This document shows, in pieces, positions 26,300-34,463 of a stretch of DNA of 64,000 nt. The stretch is from NCBI RefSeq assembly GCF_030316895.1, contig NZ_JASZYV010000002.1:868001-932000 (forward strand). The letters run 5' to 3'. The DNA is from Variovorax dokdonensis (GTDB lineage Bacteria > Pseudomonadota > Gammaproteobacteria > Burkholderiales > Burkholderiaceae_C). Made by a program: the position numbers and the translations under genes. The stretch's first letter is position 1, and each line of letters opens with the position of its first letter. The notes beneath the pieces are model-generated. The model was not told the origin of the DNA and made no database searches. It was given only the letters and a program-made list of their open reading frames with translations.

Positions 26300-26944
26300 T
26301 CAACGTTCGGCGGGCAAGCCGAGGACGATGTTGCCGTCCCAACGCGCGCCGTTGCTGTCGGCTTCGTTTCTGGTCGACGGTGCGGTGGGCGAGCCCGCCA
26401 CGAAGGGGGCGCCGCCGCGCCCAAGAAGGGATCCGCCGATTGCGCCAGATGCAGGCCGCGCCGCGGACGGTGCCGGGCGAGCGACGGCGCCTGATGAGTC
26501 GGCGGCGCGCGTCAGGTGGGCTTCGCGCGGAAGCGCACGCGCGTTGTTGCGTGCTTGGGCCAGCCAACGGGCCAGCGCTTCTGCACTGACGCCTTTCATC
26601 GACACCCGGACACCGTCTCCGGCGCCTTGCGATTGCATCTGAGCGCCGGCGCCGAGTTGATCCTGGACTGCCGTCTCCAATGCACGCGTGGCGTCTGCGG
26701 AATTGGGGCGCGCCTGCGATTGCAGCGCCTTGGCTTGCTGAGCCAATGCGTTCATCTGCTGCAGTTGCGTATCGAGCCTGGCATGTTCGGCGGGCGCCGC
26801 GCGCAGGACGCGCAGGGCCGGTGCCAGTGCCACCCACCACACGATGCCCAAGGCAACCAGGCCGACGGCGACGGCGACGAGTTGACGTTCGCGTGGCGCC
26901 AGGGCAGCCCAGCGGGCACGCAGCTGTTGCATGACTGGATTCAT
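26300..26944 (-). CDS. gspM: Type II secretion protein GspM
   Basis: 214 residues. Single-pass inner-membrane protein that pairs with GspL. Seen: N-terminal RARWAALAPRERQLVAVAVG followed by a membrane segment (about 22-45), then a periplasmic alpha-helical stretch and a ferredoxin-like region (VRVSMKGVSAEALARWLAQA). C-terminal 50 residues are low in complexity (APSAARPASGAIGGSLLG) and longer than usual. ATGA overlap with the gspL stop fixes the start. Confidence 0.9.
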   Translation of the reverse strand: MNPVMQQLRARWAALAPRERQLVAVAVGLVALGIVWWVALAPALRVLRAAPAEHARLDTQLQQMNALAQQAKALQSQARPNSADATRALETAVQDQLGAGAQMQSQGAGDGVRVSMKGVSAEALARWLAQARNNARALPREAHLTRAADSSGAVARPAPSAARPASGAIGGSLLGRGGAPFVAGSPTAPSTRNEADSNGARWDGNIVLGLPAER

Positions 26945-28149
26945 CGCGCAGCCTCCGCTTGCACCAGCAACAGGTCGCCTTCGCTGCGCGCCTGGTAACC
27001 GCGCGGCACGAGTTGACCGCTCACCTGCGTCAGTTCGGCCTGTGACAGGCGCAACCCACGCAGCCGCAATTGCCCACCGCTGAAGTCGATGGCAGTGGGC
27101 ACACGCCCCGCCGGCAGGGCGCTGCCCAATGCCGCAAGCATGGGTTCGAGATCGGATGCCGCAGTGCCGCCCGTCGCCTGGCGCAACATGGCAACTTCTC
27201 GTGCCATTTGCACCGGCGCATCGACCACCAGCTTGACCGATGGGAATGTGCGGGTGAGCACGTTTCGGACGGCCTCTCGCTTGGCCTCGAGCGCGCGGCG
27301 CTCTTTCCAGGCCCAGGCGTTCAGGCCGATCAATTGGGCGAGTATCAGCAGCACAACCCCCCAGCGCGCGGCACGCCACTGTGGTGCATGGCGCAGTTCC
27401 TGCCACCATGCGGCAAGCTTCTTGCCAGCGCGCGCGCGGTTGCTGCTGGCCAGGTCGAATTGGGCCAGATCCCAAGGACCGCGCGCGGCCTGGAGCCAGC
27501 GCTGCGCACGCTGCACGATGGGCAGTTGCACGCCCAGCAGTTCCTCGGCCTGTGCCGCGACCGCGGGTTCGCCGGTGACCACCATGGTGTCGATCGGCGA
27601 CTGGAGCACGGCCTGCAGGTGCAGGCTGGTAAGCGGCAGGGTCAGCACGCCGCTGGCGTCGCAGACGGTGAGCTGTGGCGACTGCGACTCCCCGGTGGCA
27701 AAGAGAAGAGGCGGTGCGCCTTCTGGCTGCGGCGCGAATTCGGGAACGATGCGCACCACGCGCCGGCCGGTAGCTTCCACCGCGTCCACCGCTGCGCGCA
27801 GGGCGGCCCGGTTGCACACGGCGATCCAGATGGCTGCGCCCGCCTTGGCGCCGGGCTGCACTGCAAAGTGCGTGTCGGCTGCGTCGTCGAGCAGGCGATC
27901 TTCGAGCAGGCCCTCCAGCACCGGCCGCAGCCTGCCGCTAGCCATGCCGCCCGGCGGGACAACCAGGTGGTGCCACGAAATGGCATGGCCTGGCACCATC
28001 AGAACGACGTCGTTGCCAGTGGGCAGCAGGGCCAGCGGTGCGCTGCCTTGGTCGGCCACGGCGCTGTCGTCGTCATTGCCACGCACCCAATGGCTCTCGG
28101 CATTGGGCGGCGTGGGGGCGAAGGGCGGGGCGACGAGGAGCACAGACAT
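26941..28149 (-). CDS. gspL: Type II secretion protein GspL
   Basis: 402 residues. Bitopic inner-membrane protein that recruits GspE. Seen: a cytoplasmic actin-like domain (about 1-240; MVPGHAISWHHLVVPPGG, LRPVLEGLLEDRLLDD), one membrane segment near residue 265 (WGVVLLILAQLIGLNAWAW), and a periplasmic ferredoxin-like domain. Begins after a 165-base gap from gspK, so it could have its own promoter; the rest of the run is tightly packed. Overlaps gspM by four bases. Confidence 0.9.
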   Translation of the reverse strand: MSVLLVAPPFAPTPPNAESHWVRGNDDDSAVADQGSAPLALLPTGNDVVLMVPGHAISWHHLVVPPGGMASGRLRPVLEGLLEDRLLDDAADTHFAVQPGAKAGAAIWIAVCNRAALRAAVDAVEATGRRVVRIVPEFAPQPEGAPPLLFATGESQSPQLTVCDASGVLTLPLTSLHLQAVLQSPIDTMVVTGEPAVAAQAEELLGVQLPIVQRAQRWLQAARGPWDLAQFDLASSNRARAGKKLAAWWQELRHAPQWRAARWGVVLLILAQLIGLNAWAWKERRALEAKREAVRNVLTRTFPSVKLVVDAPVQMAREVAMLRQATGGTAASDLEPMLAALGSALPAGRVPTAIDFSGGQLRLRGLRLSQAELTQVSGQLVPRGYQARSEGDLLLVQAEAAR

Positions 28150-28200
28150 GTATGGCGAGGTGCGCAGGGGCCGGCCATTCTAAGGCGGCACCGGGTTTTC

Positions 28201-28217
28201 GCTACAAATTTGATAGC
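28201..28217. repeat. Palindromic intergenic element, Comamonadaceae-type
   Basis: An AT-rich imperfect palindrome GCTACAAATTTGATAGC sits in the 165-base gap between gspK and gspL (28150-28314) and is followed by TTGATTCGCAAG. Similar GCTA...TAGC elements with a downstream GCTTGCGC-like tail are, in my recollection, scattered between genes in Comamonadaceae. The rest of the gap shows nothing else I can name. It may act as a hairpin in the gsp transcript. Confidence 0.5.
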
Positions 28218-28314
28218 TTGATTCGCAAGTGCCGCGAGCTTTTCTGCACACGTGCGAGGTCAAGGACAAGGCAAGCACCGATTTCACCCGAGGCGCGCCG
28301 CACAGCCATGGCAA

Positions 28315-29463
28315 TCAAGGCCGCATGCCCGCATTTGTTGCGCCTGCACCACGATGGCGCCAGACGATGGTCACCTGCGTGCCCTGGCGCTCCAGCATCG
28401 AATGCTCCTGCACCCAGATGCGATCGAGCCGAAGGCGGCCGATCACCTCGAAGTAGTTTGTCGAGACACTTTGCTGGCCTTCCGTGAACTTGGCATTGCT
28501 GCCCGGCAGCGCCTGGCGCGCGTCGTCCAGCGTCGAGAAAAAGCGCTGGCTGCGCTGTTGCACCAGACGACGCGCGCCGGCCAGGTCCAGCCCCGGAATG
28601 CTGGCAGCCATGGCTTCGGCGCTCGCGGTGTTGATGTTGAGGGCGGTGCTTCTGGGCAGGATGGTGACGTAGGGCTCGAGCGCAGCAACGGTGCTGGGGG
28701 ACAAGCCCAGCCACACCAGCTCCGCTTCGGTCTGCGGCATGAGCGGAGCGCCGCCGTCGGAGAACGGGTCGCTGTTCGCAGTGCCGGTCGCGCTACCGGG
28801 CGTACTGCCGGTGGTGCTATTCGTTGCGGCTGTGACCAGGGCGGCGGTGGATGTGTTGGAGTTGCCGGTTCCCGTGGTGCTCGTGCTTGTTCCCGTCGAC
28901 GCGCTCGCGGTCTGGGCCACACCTGTGCCGGCGCGTTGCAGGTTGTTGGCCAATACGTCCACTTCCTGGGTCGGCAGACCAAGCAGGTCGAACAGACGGG
29001 TAAAGGCCTCCACGGCCGTATCGACCTTGCGATTGCCAACCACCAGATTGCGGACGTTGAGCTTGGATTGCGCATCGGTGATGCCGCCGGACATGAAGGC
29101 GTCGGGCAAGCCCTCGATCGCATCGCTGGCGATGTTCTTGTCGGCGGCAAGGAAGCTGGACAGCCGCGCTTCGGCGAGCGGCACGGCCCACGGCTCGGCG
29201 AGGTGGTCGGCGCCGCCAGCCCGTCCGTCTTCGCGCAGGATGAGGCGCGACCAGTCCAGCGCGCCCACCAGCACCCACGCGGACTGCACGCGAGAACGTT
29301 CCGCCGATTCGATCTCGACCGAACGCCATTGGCGCCAAAGCGCTGCGGCGGAAAACGTGGCGACCAGCGTGACGATGAGCATGGCGGCCAGCAAGGCTGC
29401 ACCACGCTGCGCGCTTCGATTGCGCGACGCCAGCTTGCCCGCGGTGAAACGCAGGCCGTTCAT
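28315..29463 (-). CDS. gspK: Type II secretion minor pseudopilin GspK
   Basis: 382 residues. Tip pseudopilin. Seen: prepilin-type N-terminus QRGAALLAAMLIVTLVATF (cleavage after the Gly near residue 21; GspK normally lacks Glu+5), a helix-rich domain with LNVRNLVVGNRKVD (about 135-148) and LNINTASAEAMAASIPGL. A Ser/Thr/Gly/Asn-rich stretch of about 54 residues (179-232) interrupts the alpha domain, longer than in most GspK. ATGA overlap with gspJ fixes the start at 29463. Confidence 0.92.
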   Translation of the reverse strand: MNGLRFTAGKLASRNRSAQRGAALLAAMLIVTLVATFSAAALWRQWRSVEIESAERSRVQSAWVLVGALDWSRLILREDGRAGGADHLAEPWAVPLAEARLSSFLAADKNIASDAIEGLPDAFMSGGITDAQSKLNVRNLVVGNRKVDTAVEAFTRLFDLLGLPTQEVDVLANNLQRAGTGVAQTASASTGTSTSTTGTGNSNTSTAALVTAATNSTTGSTPGSATGTANSDPFSDGGAPLMPQTEAELVWLGLSPSTVAALEPYVTILPRSTALNINTASAEAMAASIPGLDLAGARRLVQQRSQRFFSTLDDARQALPGSNAKFTEGQQSVSTNYFEVIGRLRLDRIWVQEHSMLERQGTQVTIVWRHRGAGATNAGMRP

Positions 29464-30125
29464 GAACGAGTCACCGTGAGGTCGGGCCGCACCCAGTCGC
29501 GCACGATCGTGCCCGCCAGACCCGGCCCGGGCGCGAGTTCGATCACCAGGCGCACGCCATCTGGCACGGGCGTATTGGTGCCCAGCGAATCGGCGGGCAT
29601 GGCCGGCGTCCAGGCGTTGTTCGTGAAGTAGAGCAGTCGCCAGCCGAGCGAGGGAACGAGCGGAACGTCGCTGCCTGTCGGGTCTGGGCTGCTGGCGCCT
29701 TCGGCCCACGTGGCCGCTTGCTGCCAGGCCTGCTGCCAGTCACCGCGAGTGGCCACGGGTGGGGACTGCCAACGGTGCCAGCGCCTGCCGTCCGGATCCG
29801 TGCGCAGGGCCCAGGCGACGACTCGTACGGCGGGGTCTTCGGCGGAACTGCCGCGCCGCGTGATGCGAAGCACCGCGCCGTTCCAGTCGATGGCCGTCAT
29901 CGGTGCGGTGGTCACGACCGAATCGAGGTCGGTCTGCCATTGCGCCAATGCGCCTTGCAGCGCGAGCATGGCGTCGCCGCGCTCGCGCATCTGGCTCTGT
30001 GCGCGGGCCATGCCGTCGATGCCGCGCCAGCTCATCAGCGACAGCAAGGCGAGCAGGGCGATGGCCACCAGCAGTTCGATGAGCGTGAAGCCGCGCGCTC
30101 TGCGACGGGGAAGGTCTGCACGCAT
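29460..30125 (-). CDS. gspJ: Type II secretion minor pseudopilin GspJ
   Basis: 221 residues. Seen: prepilin signal RARGFTLIELLVAIALLALL (cleavage G-F near residue 12), AQWQTDLDSVV, and LGWRLLYFTNNAW in the C-terminal beta domain. Forms the tip complex with GspI, GspK and GspH. The TGATG junction shares one base with gspI. Length is normal for GspJ. Confidence 0.93.
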   Translation of the reverse strand: MRADLPRRRARGFTLIELLVAIALLALLSLMSWRGIDGMARAQSQMRERGDAMLALQGALAQWQTDLDSVVTTAPMTAIDWNGAVLRITRRGSSAEDPAVRVVAWALRTDPDGRRWHRWQSPPVATRGDWQQAWQQAATWAEGASSPDPTGSDVPLVPSLGWRLLYFTNNAWTPAMPADSLGTNTPVPDGVRLVIELAPGPGLAGTIVRDWVRPDLTVTRS

Positions 30126-30502
30126 CAGTAGCGCCCCACCACCGTCGACAGCCGGATGATCGGCCAGTTTTCCTCGTCGCGAACCTGCACGTCGACTCGT
30201 CGGAAATTGGGATTGAGCGTTGCCGTGGTCGACACGGTGAGGTTGAGCACCCGGCCAGCCTGCTCGCAGCTCAAGCCGGCGTCGCCGATGGCAGGCATGA
30301 CGCGCGCCAGCCTCAGTTTTGCGAACTGGTTCTCGGCGCAAAGCTGAGCCAGTACGAGGTCGGCCTCGCGCTGCCCGTTTCGCACCAGCGCAGAGGTCGC
30401 TTGCGTTCCCGCTGCCAGCGCGAGTGCGACGATGGACAGCGCCACCAGCACTTCGATCAGCGTGAATCCGCGCATGAATCCGCGCCGGCTTGCGCGCTTC
30501 AT
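30125..30502 (-). CDS. gspI: Type II secretion minor pseudopilin GspI
   Basis: 125 residues. Seen: prepilin signal MRGFTLIEVLVALSIVALAL (cleavage near residue 12), CAENQFAKLRL and DVQVRDEENWPIIRLSTVV. Standard length. The start at 30502 is fixed by ATGA overlap with the gspH stop; the frame further upstream is a shadow of gspH. Confidence 0.93.
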   Translation of the reverse strand: MKRASRRGFMRGFTLIEVLVALSIVALALAAGTQATSALVRNGQREADLVLAQLCAENQFAKLRLARVMPAIGDAGLSCEQAGRVLNLTVSTTATLNPNFRRVDVQVRDEENWPIIRLSTVVGRY

Positions 30503-30960
30503 GGCGTGATCACCGAAAACGGCCGAAGCCCGTCGCTGCCGACGATGAGGCTGCGCGTGGGCTCTTGCGCATCGGAGAGCACCACCTGCTGTGCTGCGAT
30601 GATGGGCTCTGGGCCGAGCACCAACGCGGGCACGCGTCGCCCATTGGCTGCGAGGGCGAGCACCCGGACGTCGGCGGCCAGCCAATGATCGGGTAGCGCA
30701 TCGGGTTCGAGTCCATCGAACACAAAGCCCCGCTCCGTGACGCGCCAGCGCACCGGCGAGCCACTGGCGCGCGATTGCGCACGCGCCGATTCGAACAATG
30801 CGGCCAGCCGCTCGGCTTCGCGGTCCAGCGCAGCCTGGCGCGTGTCGCGCAGCGCGAGCCCCACACCTGCCATCGCCATGGCGACGATGGCGATCACGAC
30901 CAGCAGTTCGATGAGCGTGAAACCCCTCGAAGCCTTGCTCCGCGAGGCGCCGCCGCCCAT
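30499..30960 (-). CDS. gspH: Type II secretion minor pseudopilin GspH
   Basis: 153 residues. Seen: prepilin signal SRGFTLIELLVVIAIVAMAM (cleavage near residue 13), LAALFESARAQSRASGSPVR, typical of GspH/FimT, and a C-terminal VVLSDAQEPTRSLIVGSDG. The start at 30960 places the signal at the usual distance; the frame extends upstream to 31032 over the end of gspG. It starts 20 bases after gspG ends. Confidence 0.9.
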   Translation of the reverse strand: MGGGASRSKASRGFTLIELLVVIAIVAMAMAGVGLALRDTRQAALDREAERLAALFESARAQSRASGSPVRWRVTERGFVFDGLEPDALPDHWLAADVRVLALAANGRRVPALVLGPEPIIAAQQVVLSDAQEPTRSLIVGSDGLRPFSVITP

Positions 30961-30979
30961 GCGCAGCGCCACGGAACGG

Positions 30980-31423
30980 CTATTGCCAACTGCCGATGTC
31001 GGCATCGCGGCCCTCGCCGCCGGGTTGGCCATCGGCGCCGAAAGAGAACACGTCGATCTCGCCCTTCACGCCGGGGTTGAGGTATTGGTACGACTGTCCC
31101 CAGGGATCCTTGGGCAGCTTTTCGACGTAGGGCTTCCAATTGGGTGCGGCGGGCCCGGTGGACGGGCGTGTGAGCAGGGCTTGCAGGCCTTGCTCCGCCG
31201 TTGGGTAACGCTGGTTGTCCAGTCGGTAGAGCTTGAGAGCCTGCATCAGGTTGTTGACGTCGGTGCGTGCAGCAGTGACGCGGGCATCGTCCGCGCGATC
31301 GATGACGTTGGGCACGATGAGCGCGGCCAGCACACCGATGATCACCAGCACCACCATGAGTTCGATCAGGGTGAAGCCTCGCACGGCGGCCCGGCGAAGG
31401 GTCCGGATGGGGGTTGCGTTCAT
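30980..31423 (-). CDS. gspG: Type II secretion major pseudopilin GspG
   Basis: 147 residues, main subunit of the pseudopilus. Seen: prepilin signal VRGFTLIELMVVLVIIGVLA (cleavage near residue 15), LDNQRYPTAEQGLQALL, LPKDPWGQSYQYLNPG and a calcium-site-like C-terminus SFGADGQPGGEGRDADIGSW. ATG 31423 preferred; a TTG at 31432 would add three residues. First gene of the leftward gsp run, divergent from gspC across 70 bases that must hold both promoters. Confidence 0.95.
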   Translation of the reverse strand: MNATPIRTLRRAAVRGFTLIELMVVLVIIGVLAALIVPNVIDRADDARVTAARTDVNNLMQALKLYRLDNQRYPTAEQGLQALLTRPSTGPAAPNWKPYVEKLPKDPWGQSYQYLNPGVKGEIDVFSFGADGQPGGEGRDADIGSWQ

Positions 31424-31493
31424 GAATGTCAAGCCATTGAAAACTGGTATCGCGCGGGCTGCGCGACGTTGCGTTCAATGATAATGCGCGCCC

Positions 31494-31982
31494 ATGTCAG
31501 CACTTTCCCACACGCCAGCACGTTGGCCGGTCGCCCTCGGTACCACCGCAGTGTGGACCTTGGCTGCGGCCTGCCTCGTCTATTGGGGACTCAAGCTGGC
31601 GGCGCCGCCCGATTCGATGCCGCCGGCAACACCGGTGGCAGCAGCGCTCGCGGTCGATACGGACGACGTTTCGCGTGTGCTGGGTGCGACGGGTGCCGCA
31701 CCGGCGGTGGCCCCCGGTCCTGATGCAGGCAGTCGCTTTGTTCTGCTCGGCGTGGTGGCAGACGTCGACCAGCAGGGCGCGGCCCTCATTCAGATCGATG
31801 GCCAGCCGCCAAGACCGTTTCGCGTCGGTCAGGAATTGGGCAGCGGCTACGTGCTTCAGTCGCTGGACAAGCGCGCTGCCGCCTTGGGTGCGCGTCTGGA
31901 CACACCGACGCTGCTGACCCTTCGCCTGCCTGATCCGCCGACCGCGCCGGGTATCGTCATCCGCGGCAGTCAGACGCAGTAG
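31494..31982 (+). CDS. gspC: Type II secretion protein GspC (short form)
   Basis: 162 residues. Inner-membrane protein that contacts the secretin. Seen: one membrane segment (about 15-37, GTTAVWTLAAACLVYWGLKL), a linker, and the homology region (RFVLLGVVADVDQQGAALIQ, PFRVGQELGSGYVLQSLDK). It ends right after that region, so the C-terminal PDZ or coiled-coil domain of longer GspC proteins is absent. Divergently transcribed from the other gsp genes. Compact GspC proteins of this kind are usual in the family. Confidence 0.85.
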   Translation: MSALSHTPARWPVALGTTAVWTLAAACLVYWGLKLAAPPDSMPPATPVAAALAVDTDDVSRVLGATGAAPAVAPGPDAGSRFVLLGVVADVDQQGAALIQIDGQPPRPFRVGQELGSGYVLQSLDKRAAALGARLDTPTLLTLRLPDPPTAPGIVIRGSQTQ

Positions 31983-32030
31983 GCCCGAGGTCTAGGCCCT
32001 GGGCCGGCTGCGCGTCTCGCCCGCCCGCCT

Positions 32031-33614
32031 TCAGGCTTGCAGGAACAAGCGATAGGCAGGATTCGCAGTCTCTTCCACGCAGGGGTAGCCCAAGGTGTCG
32101 AGGAAGGCCGAGAAGCTTTCGCTGTCCGATTCCGGCACCTGAAGACCAACCAGGATTCGCCCGTAGTCCGCCCCTTGATTGCGGTAATGGAACAGGCTGA
32201 TGTTCCACGTGGGCCGCATCAGGCTCAGGAACTTGAGCAAGGCGCCAGGACGCTCGGGAAACACGAAGCGCAGCAACCGTTCGTCGTGGGCCAGGCTGGT
32301 GCGCCCTCCCACCATGTGGCGCAGGTGCTCCTTGGCCAGTTCGTCGTGCGTGAGGTCGATGGCGTCGAAGCCGTGCTCGGTAAAGGTCCGTGCGATGGTC
32401 TCGGATTCGCCGCGCGCAGTGGTCGTCAGACCGACAAACACATGCGCGCTTCGTGCGTCGCTGATGCGGTAGTTGAACTCGGTCACGTTGCGGGACGCGC
32501 CGGGCAATTGCCCTACCAGCTCGCAGAAACGCCGGAAGCTGCCGCGCTCCTCCGGGATGGTCACGGCAAACAAGGCTTCGCGTTCCTCGCCAACTTCGGC
32601 GCGCTCGGCCACGAACCGCAGGCGATCGAAGTTCATGTTGGCGCCGCACAGGATGGCTGCGTACGTTTCGCCACGTGTGCCACGCTGCTCCACGTATTGC
32701 TTGATGGCGGCGACGGCCAATGCGCCTGCTGGCTCGACGATGCTGCGGGTGTCGACGAAGACGTCCTTGATCGCCGCGCACACGGCGTCGGTGTCGACCG
32801 TGATGAACTCGTCCACCAGTTCGCTTGCAATGCGGAAGGTTTCGGCGCCCACCAGCTTGACGGCGGTGCCGTCCGAGAACAGTCCGACGTCGGGCAGCGT
32901 GACGCGCTCGTGTGCATCTACCGATTGCGCCATTGCGTCGGAATCGTTCATCTGCACGCCGATCACGCGAATCTCTGGACGCAAAGCCTTGATGTAGTTG
33001 GCCACGCCCGAGATGAGCCCGCCGCCGCCAATAGCCACGAACACTGCGTCCAGCGGCCCCTGGTGCTGGCGCAGGATCTCCATCGCAATGGTGCCCTGGC
33101 CAGCGATGACGTCAGGATCGTCGAATGGATGGACGAAGGTCAGCCCATGAAGCTTCTGTTGCTCGAGCGCGTAAACATGGGCATCGGAGTAGCTGTCGCC
33201 GTGCAGGTGGACGTCTCCGCCAAGGGCGCGCACCGCGTCGATCTTGAGTTGAGGAGTGGTCACCGGCATGACGATGACCGCGCGCGTTCCCAGTTTGCGA
33301 GCCCCCAATGCGACGCCTTGCGCATGATTGCCCGCCGATGCGCAGATGACGCCACGCGCCAGCTGTTCGGCGGTCAGGTGGGCCATCTTGTTGTAGGCGC
33401 CGCGCAGCTTGAAGCTGAACACCGGTTGCTGATCTTCGCGCTTGAGCAGAACAGTGTTGCCGAGCCGGGCTCCCAGAGCGCGCGCCGGCTCCAAGGCCGA
33501 TTCAACTGCCACGTCGTAGACACGCGCCGTGAGGATCTTGCGCAGGTAATCGGCAGGCGTGAGCGACGTGGTGCCGGTTGGAGCGGCATCGGATGGCTTG
33601 GGGCTGGATTTCAT
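32031..33614 (-). CDS. ilvA: Threonine ammonia-lyase, biosynthetic (IlvA)
   Basis: 527 residues. PLP enzyme converting threonine to 2-oxobutanoate, first step to isoleucine. Seen: PLP lysine motif FSFKLRGAYNKM near residue 60, SAGNHAQGVAL, IGGGGLISGV (phosphate loop) and two C-terminal ACT-like regulatory domains (about 335-420 and 430-527; VTIPEERGSFRRFCELVG and RFVFPERPGALLKFLSLM). This is the allosteric long form, inhibited by isoleucine in E. coli. The start at 33614 (MKSSPKP) is chosen because the frame upstream crosses an intrinsic terminator and a predicted small RNA. Confidence 0.95.
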   Translation of the reverse strand: MKSSPKPSDAAPTGTTSLTPADYLRKILTARVYDVAVESALEPARALGARLGNTVLLKREDQQPVFSFKLRGAYNKMAHLTAEQLARGVICASAGNHAQGVALGARKLGTRAVIVMPVTTPQLKIDAVRALGGDVHLHGDSYSDAHVYALEQQKLHGLTFVHPFDDPDVIAGQGTIAMEILRQHQGPLDAVFVAIGGGGLISGVANYIKALRPEIRVIGVQMNDSDAMAQSVDAHERVTLPDVGLFSDGTAVKLVGAETFRIASELVDEFITVDTDAVCAAIKDVFVDTRSIVEPAGALAVAAIKQYVEQRGTRGETYAAILCGANMNFDRLRFVAERAEVGEEREALFAVTIPEERGSFRRFCELVGQLPGASRNVTEFNYRISDARSAHVFVGLTTTARGESETIARTFTEHGFDAIDLTHDELAKEHLRHMVGGRTSLAHDERLLRFVFPERPGALLKFLSLMRPTWNISLFHYRNQGADYGRILVGLQVPESDSESFSAFLDTLGYPCVEETANPAYRLFLQA

Positions 33615-33737
33615 GATTGGCGGCTCGTATCCCTTGGCCAGATCGCTGGCGGTCCGCGCAGACGATGGCGGCGCACTGAAGGGGGCCGGCAATGATACGG
33701 CGCTGCACCATCGGCCTCGCTTAGGGCCGATTCGCCC

Positions 33738-33771
33738 AAGAAAAAAGCCCCGAGTCTTGCGACTCGGGGCT
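33738..33771 (-). terminator. Intrinsic terminator of the predicted small RNA
   Basis: Perfect 11-base-pair stem AGCCCCGAGTC / GACTCGGGGCT with a 4-base loop (33746-33771), followed on the minus strand by TTTTTTCTT. It is about 125 bases upstream of the ilvA ATG on the same strand, so it ends a transcript that starts before ilvA rather than ilvA itself. Confidence 0.85.
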
Positions 33772-33828
33772 AAATCCACCAATTGGGAGGGTGGAGGAGA
33801 CAACCGGTGCACGTCGTAACGTGCGTTG
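33741..33828 (-). ncRNA. Predicted small RNA with three hairpins and C-rich anti-SD-like segments
   Basis: Predicted leftward transcript of about 88 bases, 5' end estimated. Seen in order: a 6-base-pair hairpin GCACGT-TACG-ACGTGC (33824-33809); a linker with GTCTCCTCC; a 5-base-pair hairpin CCACC-CTCCCAATT... closing with GGTGG (33794-33776) whose loop exposes CUCCC; then an 11-base-pair terminator hairpin and six T. A promoter-like TTGCAT-N16-TATACT lies just upstream. The CUCC segments could pair with Shine-Dalgarno sequences, as in C-rich small RNAs of other proteobacteria (CcsR/Cuckoo, sX13). No open reading frame of note. Function and expression are inference. Confidence 0.6.
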
Positions 33829-33834
33829 AAATAA

Positions 33835-33862
33835 AGTATACCTACCTCTTGCTGCGATGCAA
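33835..33862 (-). promoter_or_regulatory. Sigma-70-like promoter for the predicted small RNA
   Basis: On the minus strand TTGCAT (33862-33857) and TATACT (33840-33835) are 16 bases apart, a good match to a housekeeping promoter. Transcription would begin near 33828, giving an RNA that ends at the terminator at 33741. Confidence 0.6.
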
Positions 33863-33952
33863 CACGTCGCCAGCAGCATTTTTGCAACACTTGCGTGAAG
33901 TTTCTCGCTACTGCGTCAGAACTTTGCCCTGAACCTGGGTCTATTTTCAGCA

Positions 33953-34402
33953 ATGGAATGCACTGTCAGTTGGACCGGCGGGGCCGGCACCGAGTCGCCC
34001 ATGGGCTTCTTGGCCGAAACCGGAAGCGGCCATGTCCTCGTCATGGATGGCGCTGCGGATGCTGTCCGGCCGGAAAACGGGGGGCGCAATCTGGCGCCGC
34101 GGCCCATGGAGACACTGTTGGCTGGCGCCGGCGGTTGTACGGCCTATGACGTGGTCCTGATCTTGAAGCGCGGCCGCCACAAGGTACAGCGATGCAGCGT
34201 CAAGCTCACCAGCGAGCGTGCTGAAAAGGATCCGAAGGTTTTCACGAAGATCCATCTTCACTTCACGGTCGCGGGCACGGGCATTCCCGCCGCCGCGGTC
34301 GAGCGAGCGATTGCGCTCAGTCACGAAACCTATTGTTCGGCGACCATCATGCTGGCCAAGACGGCCGAAATCACGACAAGTTTCGAACTGATCGAAGTCT
34401 GA
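33953..34402 (+). CDS. OsmC family protein (YhfA-like)
   Basis: 149 residues. OsmC/Ohr fold. Seen: SWTGGAGTESPMGF at the start, a first conserved cysteine in LLAGAGGCTAYDVVLIL near residue 60 and a second in ETYCSATIMLAKTAEI near 128, plus TKIHLHFTVAGTGIP in between. The two-cysteine pattern is that of thiol peroxidases in this superfamily, but the sequence is nearer YhfA than Ohr or OsmC, so a defined peroxide substrate is not claimed. Single gene, upstream region shared with the predicted small RNA. Confidence 0.85.
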   Translation: MECTVSWTGGAGTESPMGFLAETGSGHVLVMDGAADAVRPENGGRNLAPRPMETLLAGAGGCTAYDVVLILKRGRHKVQRCSVKLTSERAEKDPKVFTKIHLHFTVAGTGIPAAAVERAIALSHETYCSATIMLAKTAEITTSFELIEV

Positions 34403-34463
34403 AACGCCCCTCTATTGCTTGACGTGTGCGCCGCAGCGCCGTTGGCGCAGGTGCCGAGGAGCG

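Noticed and set aside
33615..33953. 113-residue upstream extension of IlvA
   Set aside because: It crosses an intrinsic terminator and a predicted promoter, and homologues begin near the Met at 33614.
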